64,000 nucleotides of DNA from Staphylococcus sp. IVB6240 (GCF_025558425.1 NZ_CP094718.1:1860001-1924000), one strand, 5' to 3'. Shown: positions 47,432 to 55,096, counted from the first letter of the stretch. Notes: generated by a model not told the origin, from the sequence alone. Made by a program: numbers and translations.

Positions 47432-48187
47432 TTAATGTTTAAAATGTGTGTCAATTGTTTGCTGAATGTAGTCTTGCGCCTGATCAAATTGTTCCTGTTC
47501 TGTTGCATCCAACGCAATTTCAAAGACTTGTTCCACACCTTGACGTGTGACAAGTGTCGGCAAGCTGACTGCTAAACGCCCGCTTGATACAATAGAAGAA
47601 AGTGGTAAAATAGATTTTTCATCAAATACCAAGCTTTTCACTAATTCTACAGTCGTCTTTGAAATAGCTGCATTCGTCCATCCTTTATCATAAAAGACAT
47701 CAAAAGAAACTTTATCAATCTGCTGTGTAATATGGGTACGGTCAATTTTAGGTTTATTTGACAATGACTCAAACTCATCTAATGGCATACCCGCGATGGT
47801 CGTCTTACTCCATACAGGAACAGCATGTTGCCCATGCTCCCCAATTACAAAGGCCTCCACACTTTTTGGATCAATGCCATAATGGTTTGCAATCAATGTT
47901 CTAAAACGTGCACTTTCTAGTAAAGTACCTGTTCCCATAATTTTCTCATTCGGATAATCATTCACTTGTGTTGCGATATAGGTCATCGTATCTACCGGAT
48001 TTGATACAAAAACAATGAGTGGTTGCTGTGTCACAGCATGAATGCGATTCATAATGTCCGTGACAACTGCCACATTTCCTTTTGTTAGTGCCGTTCTATC
48101 CGGCATATTGGGATCCGTCTCAACACTTGCTGTGACAACCACCACATCCGCATCGACTAAATCTGAATAATCACCACAGCTCAGATT
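47432..48187 (-). pseudogene. Lactate/malate dehydrogenase family gene, C-terminal part (cut by IS)
   Basis: About 250 residues of an L-lactate/2-hydroxyisocaproate dehydrogenase-type protein: LVDADVVVVTASVETDP, VFVSNPVDTMTYIATQV (NPVD), MGTGTLLESARFR and IGEHGQHAVPVWSKTTIAG with the catalytic His. It lacks the NAD-binding N-terminus, which sits at 49794-49965 beyond the IS. Joining the two parts gives a continuous reading (STNHI then NLSCGDYSDLV) of about 307 residues, normal for the family. An in-frame TTG inside the IS could start the fragment, but the product would lack the dinucleotide site. The gene is inactivated. Confidence 0.85.
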
Positions 48188-48299
48188 CCTACGATTAGTC
48201 AAGCACTTTATTTAAGTGAGTGCTAAAAAAGGCATCACTAAATAAACCTATGTTAGTAAAAAATTTTTGGAATGTGTTATTATGATGGTAGATAGGTTA

Positions 48300-49508
48300 T
48301 CAGTGCGGTGACATTCGATAATCGTATTCTTTATTGTTAATAACTAAGTGATGAATAGTTTTTAACAGCTTGTTCACACAAGCAATAACTGCAGTCTTAT
48401 GGCCTTTTCCATAAGGCTGTTCTTTTAATTTATAATAGTAATCAACAATGTGGTTGGCATATAGTCTTTGTACTTTCAACATGTTTTGTACAATGATGTA
48501 AAATAATGACCTTGCACGTTTATTTCCTCGCTTATTTATTTTGTCTTTGTAATGTGTTTTTCCTGATTGATATCTTTTTATATCAATACCAATATAAGCA
48601 TTCAGCTGTTTATGAGAAGTGAAAGCACGTATATCACCTAGTTCTCCAATTACCATAGCTGCAGTTAACTCTCCAATACCTGGAATAGATGTTAATATTT
48701 TAAATTCATCAAGTGTTTGAGCTAAGTCAATAAGTTGAGTTTGAATGGCTAATTGTCTTTCCATTGAATTAAGTAAATCATCAATTGTGTAGATGAGTTT
48801 ATCTACGAAGAATGAATCAGCGGGTACTGATGGATAACTTTCATTCGTATAAGAAACTAACTTCTCCACATATGAATTTACCTTTTTGTCTGACAATCGT
48901 TTATTAGTACTATTAGCGATTAGCTCTTTCAATTTTGATACATTATTAACATCTACATAATCTGGATGTGGAAATAGCTTCGCAACTCTCAACGCGATTT
49001 TAGAGTATCTGTCTTTAAATAAAATTTGTAGTTCTGGAAAGGTCATATCTAATAACTGAATCAATGTACTTTTTAAGTATGTCATTTGATTAGAAAGTTC
49101 TTCATAATATCTTGTCACTTCTCTTATTTTGATGTGAATATCTTTTATCATATTTTGAGATGGTTGCTTATTATAATGCTTCGCAAGATTTGCCAACTTA
49201 TGAGCATCTGATTTATCTGTTTTCCATGTTCTAAGTGTATTTGTCATTAACTTAGACTCTAACGGATTCACTATACTGTAAGGGATGTAATTTTCATTAC
49301 AGAATCTTTCTAGCGGTTTGGAATATATACCTGTTGATTCAAGAAGGATATAAATCCCTGCATATTGTTTTACATAATTCAATAGATTTTCAAAGCCGCT
49401 TTTATTATGAATTAATTCAAACTCGTCTATAAAAGTTTCGTTTGAATAATGTGCAATAAAGCTTTTCCCTTTCCCTACATCGATACCAAAATATTCGATA
49501 TAAATCAC
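48300..49508 (-). CDS. IS110-family DEDD transposase, copy 1
   Basis: A 402-residue transposase. The N-terminal RuvC-like DEDD domain starts EYFGIDVGKGKSF (first Asp) and continues with YILLESTGIYSKPLE (Glu) and WKTDKSDAHKLANLAKH (Asp pair). After a coiled central region, the C-terminal Transposase_20 domain reads LTSIPGIGELTAAMVIGELGDIRAF and KRGNKRARSLFYII, carrying the second (serine) active region of IS110 recombinases. There is no ATG: the frame begins GTG-ATT-TAT-ATC, with AGGAG overlapping the GTG. It is identical in protein sequence to the copy at 55387. Confidence 0.93.
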   Translation of the reverse strand: MIYIEYFGIDVGKGKSFIAHYSNETFIDEFELIHNKSGFENLLNYVKQYAGIYILLESTGIYSKPLERFCNENYIPYSIVNPLESKLMTNTLRTWKTDKSDAHKLANLAKHYNKQPSQNMIKDIHIKIREVTRYYEELSNQMTYLKSTLIQLLDMTFPELQILFKDRYSKIALRVAKLFPHPDYVDVNNVSKLKELIANSTNKRLSDKKVNSYVEKLVSYTNESYPSVPADSFFVDKLIYTIDDLLNSMERQLAIQTQLIDLAQTLDEFKILTSIPGIGELTAAMVIGELGDIRAFTSHKQLNAYIGIDIKRYQSGKTHYKDKINKRGNKRARSLFYIIVQNMLKVQRLYANHIVDYYYKLKEQPYGKGHKTAVIACVNKLLKTIHHLVINNKEYDYRMSPH

Positions 49509-49549
49509 TCCTATTCTTTTTATCTAAGAAGCTTTAACTTCACTGACCC

Positions 49550-49690
49550 TTATTTTTTTCACTTTCCCATACACGATCTCACTGGACCCAACATACTAAA
49601 ATCGAATTAATAAGGAGAGTGAAGTTCTCCAGTTTTTTATACGGATTCGTTGACCCTCGGAGCTGTTCGGAGCACTTCTCTCTACTACTA
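49550..49690 (-). ncRNA. Candidate bridge RNA region of IS copy 1
   Basis: The same sequence as 55205-55345 in the other copy: candidate target guide at 49665-49659 (CAGCTCC), second guide at 49650-49644 (ACGAATC) and candidate donor guide at 49599-49590 (TTAGTATGTT on the transposase strand). Details are given with copy 2. The transcript ends are not known. Confidence 0.5.
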
Positions 49691-49793
49691 TTCCATAAAC
49701 TCAAATAATGCGCTATTGGCAAATTTTAGTAAATAAAAAAGTAGTGAAGTTACCTACCGTCGTAGATTTCTTCACCACTAATCTTAGTATGTT

Positions 49794-49965
49794 TAATATG
49801 ATTCGTAGATTTTAAACCTTGTGCATGCTGATGATCCAACACTTCGCCTCTCGCCAGTGATTCATTCGTATCAATCACAACGATATCTGAAAATAAATTT
49901 AAATATTGTACATCTGTTAAAATCTGACTCCCTACTCTTCCAATACCAATCAATCCTAACTTCAT
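49794..49965 (-). pseudogene. Lactate/malate dehydrogenase family gene, N-terminal part (cut by IS)
   Basis: The start is ATG 49965 (MKLGLIGIGRVGSQIL), 7 or more bases after AAGGGGATG. It encodes the NAD-binding glycine loop GLIGIGRVGSQ, the acidic DIVVIDTNE strand and LARGEVLDHQHAQG, then meets the IS after about 57 residues. The open frame continues a further 14 codons into the IS (to 49750), which would give a short dead-end product. It lies about 110 bases upstream of the PTS_EIIC_2 stop on the same strand, a likely former operon. Confidence 0.85.
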
Positions 49966-50092
49966 CTTTAACATCCCCTTCATACTTTTAAGATTGTATT
50001 AATTAACACTATATCAATCTTTTTACTTAATACAAGTGTTCATTTATATTCCAAAAAAGCCGATCGCTCATGCAATCGACTTTTTAATATTT

Positions 50093-51124
50093 TTATGCAT
50101 CTGCCGCGCCACGCGCAATCATGTCTTTTTTCGTCACAATCGGATAATTTTTAAAGACGATAGAACCTAAAAATCCTGAAATAAGTCCTATGATTGCCAT
50201 AACGACACCATACATGACAACTGTCGTCCAGTCATTAAAACCAAACATCACGAGAAAACCTGCAATCGGTGTTGCTGTTCCTGTTGCATCATTAATCATA
50301 CCTGACAATGCAATAACAAGCCCAGCTGCTGCACCACCCACAAAGTTTGTTAAATAAACTGGAATTGGGTTCGCTGATACAATATCAGCTTGTGATAATG
50401 GCTCAATACTTACAGAAATAGTATCTTTTCGGTCACCAAGACGTAAACGATGGAATAGTGTACCGTTCATAAATGCTGAGCTAAAGGCAGCCATTGCACC
50501 AATTGCCATAGGTACTCCTGTTAAGCCAAGTAATGCTGTTAATGCCATTGAACTTAGTGGTGCTGTACCTACAACGGTAATGATACCACCAAGAATAATT
50601 CCCATCACAATTGGATTGGTATCTGTTGAACTTTGAATAATATCTCCAATTTTCAAAAGTGTATTATTCACGACTGGTGTTGAACCAGCTGCTATCAAAC
50701 GTGCAAGCGGTGCAACGATAAGTACTGCACCAATTAAGTCCACACCATCTGGTACATATCTTTCTGTATATTTCATTAAGTAACCAATCATATAACCTGC
50801 AAAGAAACCAGGTAATAAATCCATACCACCGCATGCCGCAGCAATTACAAGTGCGTATACAGGTGATACACCGATCGCAAGTGCTGTTAACCCGGCAGCG
50901 GCTACACCACCAAGACCACCAGCAGCATCCCCAAGTTCACCTAAAAACTTGATACCTAACACTTCGCCTCCGACATATTTATTGAATGCTTCAACTAAAA
51001 AAGTCGCAATTGCAGCGTTAGCCAACGCCCCCATTGCGCGCATCCCATTTGGTGCTTTGTAAGTGAATAAAGTAAAAATCACAAGAACTAAAACCAAAAA
51101 TAACGTACCGATCAATAAATCCAT
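50093..51124 (-). CDS. PTS_EIIC_2 family (PfoR-like) membrane protein
   Basis: A 343-residue membrane protein with 9-10 helices. The pattern GGLGGVAAAGLTALAIGVSPVYALVIAAACGGMDLLPGFFAGYMIGYLMK (about 68-117) and GTAPLSSMALTALLGLTGVPMAIGAMAAFSSAFMNGT are characteristic of the PTS EIIC type 2 family that includes the clostridial PfoR protein. It has no PTS phosphorylation domain of its own, so sugar uptake is not assured. The start ATG at 51124 follows GAGGAGAG. A CodY-like box lies about 190 bases upstream. The interrupted ldh-like gene follows. Confidence 0.8.
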   Translation of the reverse strand: MDLLIGTLFLVLVLVIFTLFTYKAPNGMRAMGALANAAIATFLVEAFNKYVGGEVLGIKFLGELGDAAGGLGGVAAAGLTALAIGVSPVYALVIAAACGGMDLLPGFFAGYMIGYLMKYTERYVPDGVDLIGAVLIVAPLARLIAAGSTPVVNNTLLKIGDIIQSSTDTNPIVMGIILGGIITVVGTAPLSSMALTALLGLTGVPMAIGAMAAFSSAFMNGTLFHRLRLGDRKDTISVSIEPLSQADIVSANPIPVYLTNFVGGAAAGLVIALSGMINDATGTATPIAGFLVMFGFNDWTTVVMYGVVMAIIGLISGFLGSIVFKNYPIVTKKDMIARGAADA

Positions 51125-51312
51125 GGAATCTCTCCTCTTAGTATTAAAAATTTGTGATAGCTTAGCAACGTCAACTATGTATCAATTACACCATCACAAC
51201 TTGTAACTAAAGTGAAAATATCCTTTGACAATCTTTCCACCGTACATCTACTTTATTTTTAAAATTTATATATAAGAGTTATTTTACTAAAAACTTTAAT
51301 TAATTGCACGGG

Positions 51313-51327
51313 AATTTTTTGAAAATT
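51313..51327 (-). promoter_or_regulatory. CodY-like box
   Basis: AATTTTCAAAAAATT on the minus strand matches 14 of 15 positions of the CodY consensus AATTTTCWGAAAATT. It is about 190 bases upstream of the PTS_EIIC_2 start, so control of that gene is possible but the distance is long. Confidence 0.5.
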
Positions 51328-51340
51328 TAATATAAATATA

Positions 51341-51375
51341 AAAAAATAGCCGATTACTCCGACCAGCAATCGACT
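51341..51375 (-). terminator. Terminator-like hairpin on the minus strand
   Basis: AGTCGATTGCT pairs with AGTAATCGGCT (one mismatch, one wobble) and is followed by ATTTTTTT. It would end transcription coming from the MFS cassette. Confidence 0.65.
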
Positions 51376-51423
51376 AAAAGTAATAAGCATTGGTGAAATA
51401 TAACTTACTCTATACGCCATTGT

Positions 51424-51460
51424 CTCATGTGAACCATCCAAAGTTACATGAGTTTTTTTT
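51424..51460 (+). terminator. Terminator-like hairpin on the plus strand
   Basis: CTCATGTGAAC pairs with GTTACATGAG (one bulged G) and is followed by eight T residues. No plus-strand gene is visible upstream, so it may end an unannotated transcript. Confidence 0.6.
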
Positions 51461-51589
51461 GATACAAATACACTTTAGTACGCCATGAGCATTCAACAAA
51501 TTAAAATACCCTCATATTTATTATAAGAAAAAAAGGACTACGTCTTAATGAAATACAGGAATGAAATACAGGTAATCAAGTCCACTTCA

Positions 51590-51704
51590 AAAGATTAAAT
51601 CACTTTTTCCTCTAGTACAATATTATTATCCTTGAAGAAAATAGGGATATCATTTTATCAAAAGCTAATCATATGAGTTCTCTAGATAAATCACTGTAAT
51701 ACAT
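51590..51704 (-). pseudogene. Decayed ORF downstream of the MFS gene
   Basis: An ATG at 51704, preceded by AAGGAGAGGGGAA inside the MFS gene end, opens a frame of only 11 codons (MYYSDLSRELI) before a TGA at 51669. Beyond, in another frame, the protein-like reading DIPIFFKDNNIVLEEKVI appears before the next stop. The excellent ribosome-binding site with nothing translatable behind it suggests a third cassette gene ruined by frameshifts. The parent family is not identified. Confidence 0.45.
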
Positions 51705-52929
51705 TTCCCCTCTCCTTATTTTTAATCAAGATATATTTATAAAAAATGGGGAATGCTATAGAATTCAAAATAAAAAAGGAAGAACAAATGATTAAAGCAT
51801 ATTTAATATTTAAATCATACACATAGCCTCCCATGACACCCCCTAAAGCATCTCCTATAAAAAATGCTGATTGAGAAATACCGAATAAAAACCCTAGATA
51901 TTCTTTAGGATAAATTTCTAACTCCATCAATTCTTGAGTAATAATTGATCCAGTTTGAAATGTCGCTCTTAAAATCAAAATAACCAAAACAATCACAGCT
52001 AAATGTTTCTGTAAAAAGAGTAAAATGGTTAACCCTGTTAATAGCTCACAGACAAAAAATATCCAACGCTTATGCTTATTTACACTTTTGTTACCAAACA
52101 GTGGTGTTGCAAAAATTGCTGTTACACTTATTACAGCCATAAAAAATCCAATTAATGAAATTGATATACCTTGATTTTTCAAGATAATAGGAACAAAAGG
52201 GTTAATCAAACTAATAGACAAACCTGCTACCACTCCAAAGATAATCGTTCTTACTATAAGTGGTTTATATTTTAATTTAGATTTTATTTCTGAATTATTA
52301 TTTTCACCATTTTCTTTATCCTCTTTTTTAGGGAACTTAGGAATCAATAAAGCTGTAAAAAGACAAAATACAGAAGAAAGTATTAATACACATAATAAAG
52401 GTGAACTAAAAAAATATGCTAAAAGAGCAACTAATATACCAGAAACCGTCGTTCCAATAGTAGATCCAATACTTGAACTTATTTCTTTAATAGACGCAAC
52501 AGCCGGTCTATCTTCTTCTGTACCAATGGATAATATCCAAAATTTCATTGAAATAATAACTAATGATGCTCCCAATCCTGCAATGAACCCTGAAAGTCCA
52601 GCTATTAACATAGATTGAGTGAAAATCCTTAAAAATAATCCTACTGAATAAAATATGACCCCTATCTTTAATGCAAAATTAGGTGAAACAATATCTCCTA
52701 TCTTGCCTGTAAAAAAAGAAAGGGATCCTGCAACAGCCATCATAGTATATGAAAAACCAAAAAAAGCTAAAGCGTTATTTTCATCAAACCAAAGTGCATG
52801 AACTGTTTTAGAAACATACATAGAAAGATAGAAAAATATACTAAAAATCAAAAAAGTTCTCGCAGACCGATACTTATTTAATGTTGCAAAAATGTTAATA
52901 TCCCCCTTAGATTTTTGCTTGATAGACAT
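51691..52929 (-). CDS. MFS transporter of an AT-rich cassette
   Basis: A 412-residue major facilitator protein with 12 helices and a charged central loop (KFPKKEDKENGENNNSEIKSKLKYK, about 197-221). The loop after helix 2 (GKIGDIVSPNFALKIG) is the degenerate family signature. It lacks obvious drug-pump or sugar motifs, so cargo is unknown. The start ATG at 52929 has only a weak AAGG site, but a 25-codon peptide gene with a strong site lies 60 bases upstream in the same transcript. Base composition is visibly more AT-rich than the neighbours, pointing to horizontal acquisition. Confidence 0.85.
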   Translation of the reverse strand: MSIKQKSKGDINIFATLNKYRSARTFLIFSIFFYLSMYVSKTVHALWFDENNALAFFGFSYTMMAVAGSLSFFTGKIGDIVSPNFALKIGVIFYSVGLFLRIFTQSMLIAGLSGFIAGLGASLVIISMKFWILSIGTEEDRPAVASIKEISSSIGSTIGTTVSGILVALLAYFFSSPLLCVLILSSVFCLFTALLIPKFPKKEDKENGENNNSEIKSKLKYKPLIVRTIIFGVVAGLSISLINPFVPIILKNQGISISLIGFFMAVISVTAIFATPLFGNKSVNKHKRWIFFVCELLTGLTILLFLQKHLAVIVLVILILRATFQTGSIITQELMELEIYPKEYLGFLFGISQSAFFIGDALGGVMGGYVYDLNIKYALIICSSFFILNSIAFPIFYKYILIKNKERGNVLQ

Positions 52930-52988
52930 TGTGAAAGCGCCTTGGCTAAAAACAAGAAGCTCTTTCTATCAATCATTCAATAAAATTT

Positions 52989-53066
52989 TTAATTCGTTCT
53001 TTTAGCACTGTACATTACTGAGAAATTAGTATTTTGGTCTTGTGGTTTGTTTTTAATTATCTTCAT
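52989..53066 (-). CDS. 25-residue peptide gene upstream of the MFS transporter
   Basis: From ATG 53066 to TAA 52991-52989. AGAGGTG lies 5 bases before the ATG and a promoter with a palindromic operator stands 60 bases upstream. The peptide begins MKIIKNKPQD and ends MYSAKRTN; it is basic, hydrophilic and lacks Cys. It could be a substrate of the transporter (a peptide antibiotic or signal precursor) or a leader peptide controlling its translation. The C-terminal Asn recalls microcin C-type precursors, but no MccB-like gene is present. Confidence 0.5.
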   Translation of the reverse strand: MKIIKNKPQDQNTNFSVMYSAKRTN

Positions 53067-53110
53067 AAAAACACCTCTTTAATTTTTATTTAGTACTTTA
53101 AATTTAAATC

Positions 53111-53149
53111 ACTAAATTTAGTATAGCGCTTACATTTTTGGATTGTCGA
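53111..53149 (-). promoter_or_regulatory. Promoter with perfect palindrome for the peptide-MFS cassette
   Basis: On the minus strand a -35 TCGACA (53149-53144), an 18-base spacer and -10 TATACT (53125-53120). The perfect palindrome ACTAAATTTAGT (53111-53122) overlaps the -10 and looks like a repressor operator. No matching regulator gene is adjacent. Confidence 0.6.
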
Positions 53150-53273
53150 TATTTTCTGTGATTTATTTATAAAGAAATAGAAATAATAATTGTAATTTCT
53201 ATTAATTGAGTTGTTGATGTAGCCCAAATTCTCTTTTGTTTCGTGAAATCTTTATAGTCTCTCCTTTAAAGAT

Positions 53274-53316
53274 AAAAGAGCCACAACAATCTCAGATTTG
53301 TTGTTGGCTCTTTATT
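53274..53316 (-). terminator. Terminator after the alpha/beta hydrolase gene
   Basis: On the minus strand AAAGAGCCA-A-CAACAAATCT pairs with the 3' AGATTGTTGTGGCTCTTT, followed by TATCTTT. It starts 6 bases after the stop. Confidence 0.85.
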
Positions 53317-53321
53317 TAAAC

Positions 53322-54224
53322 CTATTGATCAATCGTTTTACGGATTTGTTTTAATACTTTATGCGATTCTACAATTGGATATAATGGGAAAGCTGTTACC
53401 ATATCTTTATATTCATAGAAATGTAATGGTTGTTGTTCCGCATCAAAATAATTACTCAAACGGCACATATCCGGATAGAAGATTTCACTTGTACCACCGA
53501 ACATATAAACAGGTGGTAAACCACGTACACTACCGTACATTGGCGAAATTCGTGGATCTTTACGTTCCAAGTCGTCTGCCCATACTTTTGCAACTTCTTG
53601 TAATGTAAAGATATTTTGAATTGGATCTTGTTTTTGTACTTGTTCTGTAATATCTGGGTTTGAAAGTGATAAATCTAACCAAGGTGAAATTAAATAAAGT
53701 TTTCCAGGCAATGGCAACTCATCTTGCTTCAATAAACTTTGAACAAAGCTCAAGCCCATGTTACCACCAGATGCATCACCCATAATCACAATGTTTTCTG
53801 GTTCTGTTTCTTTCAATAGACGACGATACGCTTCTTCAATTGCCGCATGCGTTTCACGATAAGTATTGGCAGGTGCTTTCGGATAAATTGGCATGACCAC
53901 TTCATGTAAAGTTTCATATGCCAACTTGTCCATAAAGCGCCAATGGAAAGCAGAAGGTTGCAATACGAACGTACCACCATAAATATATAAAATTTTATTT
54001 TTAATGTGATGACCGAAATTAAAACGAAATACTTGCATCTCATCAAATGTGTCCTTGACGAGATTAGATTTAACATTAATTTGATCTGGTTGCTTATGCT
54101 TTTCTTCATTCAACACGCGACGTTTGTCTAAAAAAGCCTGTATCTCTGGTTCTGTCTTAAACTTCATGTGTCGTTGATGAGACAAATAACGCCCCATTAA
54201 CTTACTCATAATATTTCGTTTCAA
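53322..54224 (-). CDS. Alpha/beta hydrolase (HSL/esterase family), altered active site
   Basis: About 300 residues. The fold motifs are recognisable: ILYIYGGTFVLQPSAFHWRF replaces the usual HGGGF oxyanion loop, VIMGDASGGNMGLSFVQS holds the nucleophile Ser (GDASGG) and PVYMFGGTSEIFYPDM the acid. Where the family has M-x-H-x-F with the catalytic His, this protein reads MVTAFPLYP. The likely start is TTG 54224, 7 bases after GAGGGATCG; an ATG at 54209 has no site. Expected to be a carboxylesterase-like protein; loss of the His makes activity doubtful unless another His serves. Confidence 0.75.
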   Translation of the reverse strand: MKRNIMSKLMGRYLSHQRHMKFKTEPEIQAFLDKRRVLNEEKHKQPDQINVKSNLVKDTFDEMQVFRFNFGHHIKNKILYIYGGTFVLQPSAFHWRFMDKLAYETLHEVVMPIYPKAPANTYRETHAAIEEAYRRLLKETEPENIVIMGDASGGNMGLSFVQSLLKQDELPLPGKLYLISPWLDLSLSNPDITEQVQKQDPIQNIFTLQEVAKVWADDLERKDPRISPMYGSVRGLPPVYMFGGTSEIFYPDMCRLSNYFDAEQQPLHFYEYKDMVTAFPLYPIVESHKVLKQIRKTIDQ

Positions 54225-54487
54225 TACGATCCCTCACTTTTTAAATTTTTATCATAAATCCATTATAATGAGCCCATTCTATAATTGAAAGAGCATGTCG
54301 ATAGAATTTCATGATTTCTATAACCGCTTTGATGAATATAATGATTTCAATCTTGTCCAGTTTATCATAACGGAACATCATTTTAATATATGCGTATACA
54401 ATAACTTTGAAACTGCGTTATCTTATAATATAATAAATCATTATTGTGACAAGTTGACTATGACTAGATACAGAAAAGAGGATATTT

Positions 54488-55096
54488 ATGAACCAACCGA
54501 CGCATCATGATACACAAGTTGTTTATCATGCCCGACGCACTAGAAAACAACGCTCTTGGGTGAGCTTTATTTTAACTTTAATCGCAATGGTACTCACTGC
54601 TATCGCTGCTTACAGTATGTATCGCGATCCTTTGTTTACGTCTCACTTGCTAAATCAAGATGTGAACTATCATCAATTCCAGCAATTTACACAACAATTG
54701 AGTAGCCAAGCTTTTGTGGACTTATCCAATTTTGAAGAGGAGCTATCACGCCTATTATGGATTATTAACCTCTTCTATATTTTATGTTTTGTTAATATTG
54801 TTTTAGCTATTTTGACGCTTGTATTTAATCGGACATTGCTCAAGATTTTTAATTTTCTTATCTCATTAGTTGTATTTTTCATTCCAGTCGGTCTTTTATT
54901 CATCATTCGTAATGCAGCAACGCAATTGTCTGAATCACTGGCACCGCTGGAAGCAATCATTGGAAATATTGAGGCGACATCGTTACTTGCCGAATCAAAC
55001 GCCGTACACAATGCCATTATTTTTACTGGTATTGCTGCGTTCCTTTATTTAATCAGCTTATTCTTCCGCAATCGAAAAGTCGGTATGCGTTTATAA
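54488..55096 (+). CDS. Membrane protein of unknown function, 202 residues
   Basis: Starts at ATG 54488 after AAAAGAGGAT. One helix near the N-terminus (about 25-45), then an external stretch (HQFQQFTQQLSSQAFVDLSNFEEELS), two further helices (about 90-140) and a final one (about 175-195). No family recognised. The stop is only 3 bases before IS copy 2, which has inserted between the gene and its terminator. Confidence 0.7.
   Translation: MNQPTHHDTQVVYHARRTRKQRSWVSFILTLIAMVLTAIAAYSMYRDPLFTSHLLNQDVNYHQFQQFTQQLSSQAFVDLSNFEEELSRLLWIINLFYILCFVNIVLAILTLVFNRTLLKIFNFLISLVVFFIPVGLLFIIRNAATQLSESLAPLEAIIGNIEATSLLAESNAVHNAIIFTGIAAFLYLISLFFRNRKVGMRL

Larger units (their letters stand above)
48186..49795 (-). 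mobile_element. IS110-family insertion sequence, copy 1 (1,610 bp)
   Basis: Defined as the stretch shared, in inverted orientation, with 55100-56709; outside it the flanks differ. It encodes a 402-residue DEDD transposase. On the transposase strand the left end starts TAAACATACTAAG and the right end is CGACTAATCGTAGGAA read as ...TAATCGTAGGAA. There are no terminal inverted repeats and only a possible two-base AA core repeated at both junctions, as usual for IS110. The left non-coding end is 287 bases, the right one about 114. It is inserted in the lactate/malate dehydrogenase gene. The exact end may be off by one or two bases. Confidence 0.88.
51125..51690. other. 566-base AT-rich region with hairpins and gene remnants
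   Basis: Contains the promoter area of the PTS_EIIC_2 gene, a CodY-like box (51313-51327), two opposing hairpins (51341-51375 and 51424-51460), a perfect 13-bp tandem duplication AATGAAATACAGG (51547-51572) and remains of a third gene of the MFS cassette. No intact gene was found. Confidence 0.6.

Noticed and set aside
48187..48202. TTG inside the IS as the natural start of the 47432 gene
   Set aside because: The product would lack the NAD-binding domain that sits beyond the IS; the start is created by the insertion.
49750..49795. The last 14 codons of the ldh N-terminal fragment (KHTKISGEEIYDGR) as genuine dehydrogenase sequence carried along to copy 2
   Set aside because: The same bases begin IS copy 2, they form a hairpin with adjoining IS sequence, the left terminus is matched by the internal guide, and leaving them out gives a dehydrogenase of normal length. 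They belong to the IS.
51259..51441. A 60-codon minus-strand ORF as a gene
   Set aside because: It starts at TTG without a site, runs through a terminator hairpin and T run, and becomes hydrophobic only from AT-rich sequence. A short remnant is considered separately.
52930..53066. A complete microcin C-like gene set
   Set aside because: Only a peptide and an MFS gene are present; no MccB-like adenylating enzyme was found, so the resemblance is limited to the C-terminal Asn.
54295..54510. A 71-codon plus-strand ORF before the 54488 gene
   Set aside because: No ribosome-binding site of quality, overlaps the start of a gene with a strong site, and the composition is AT-driven.
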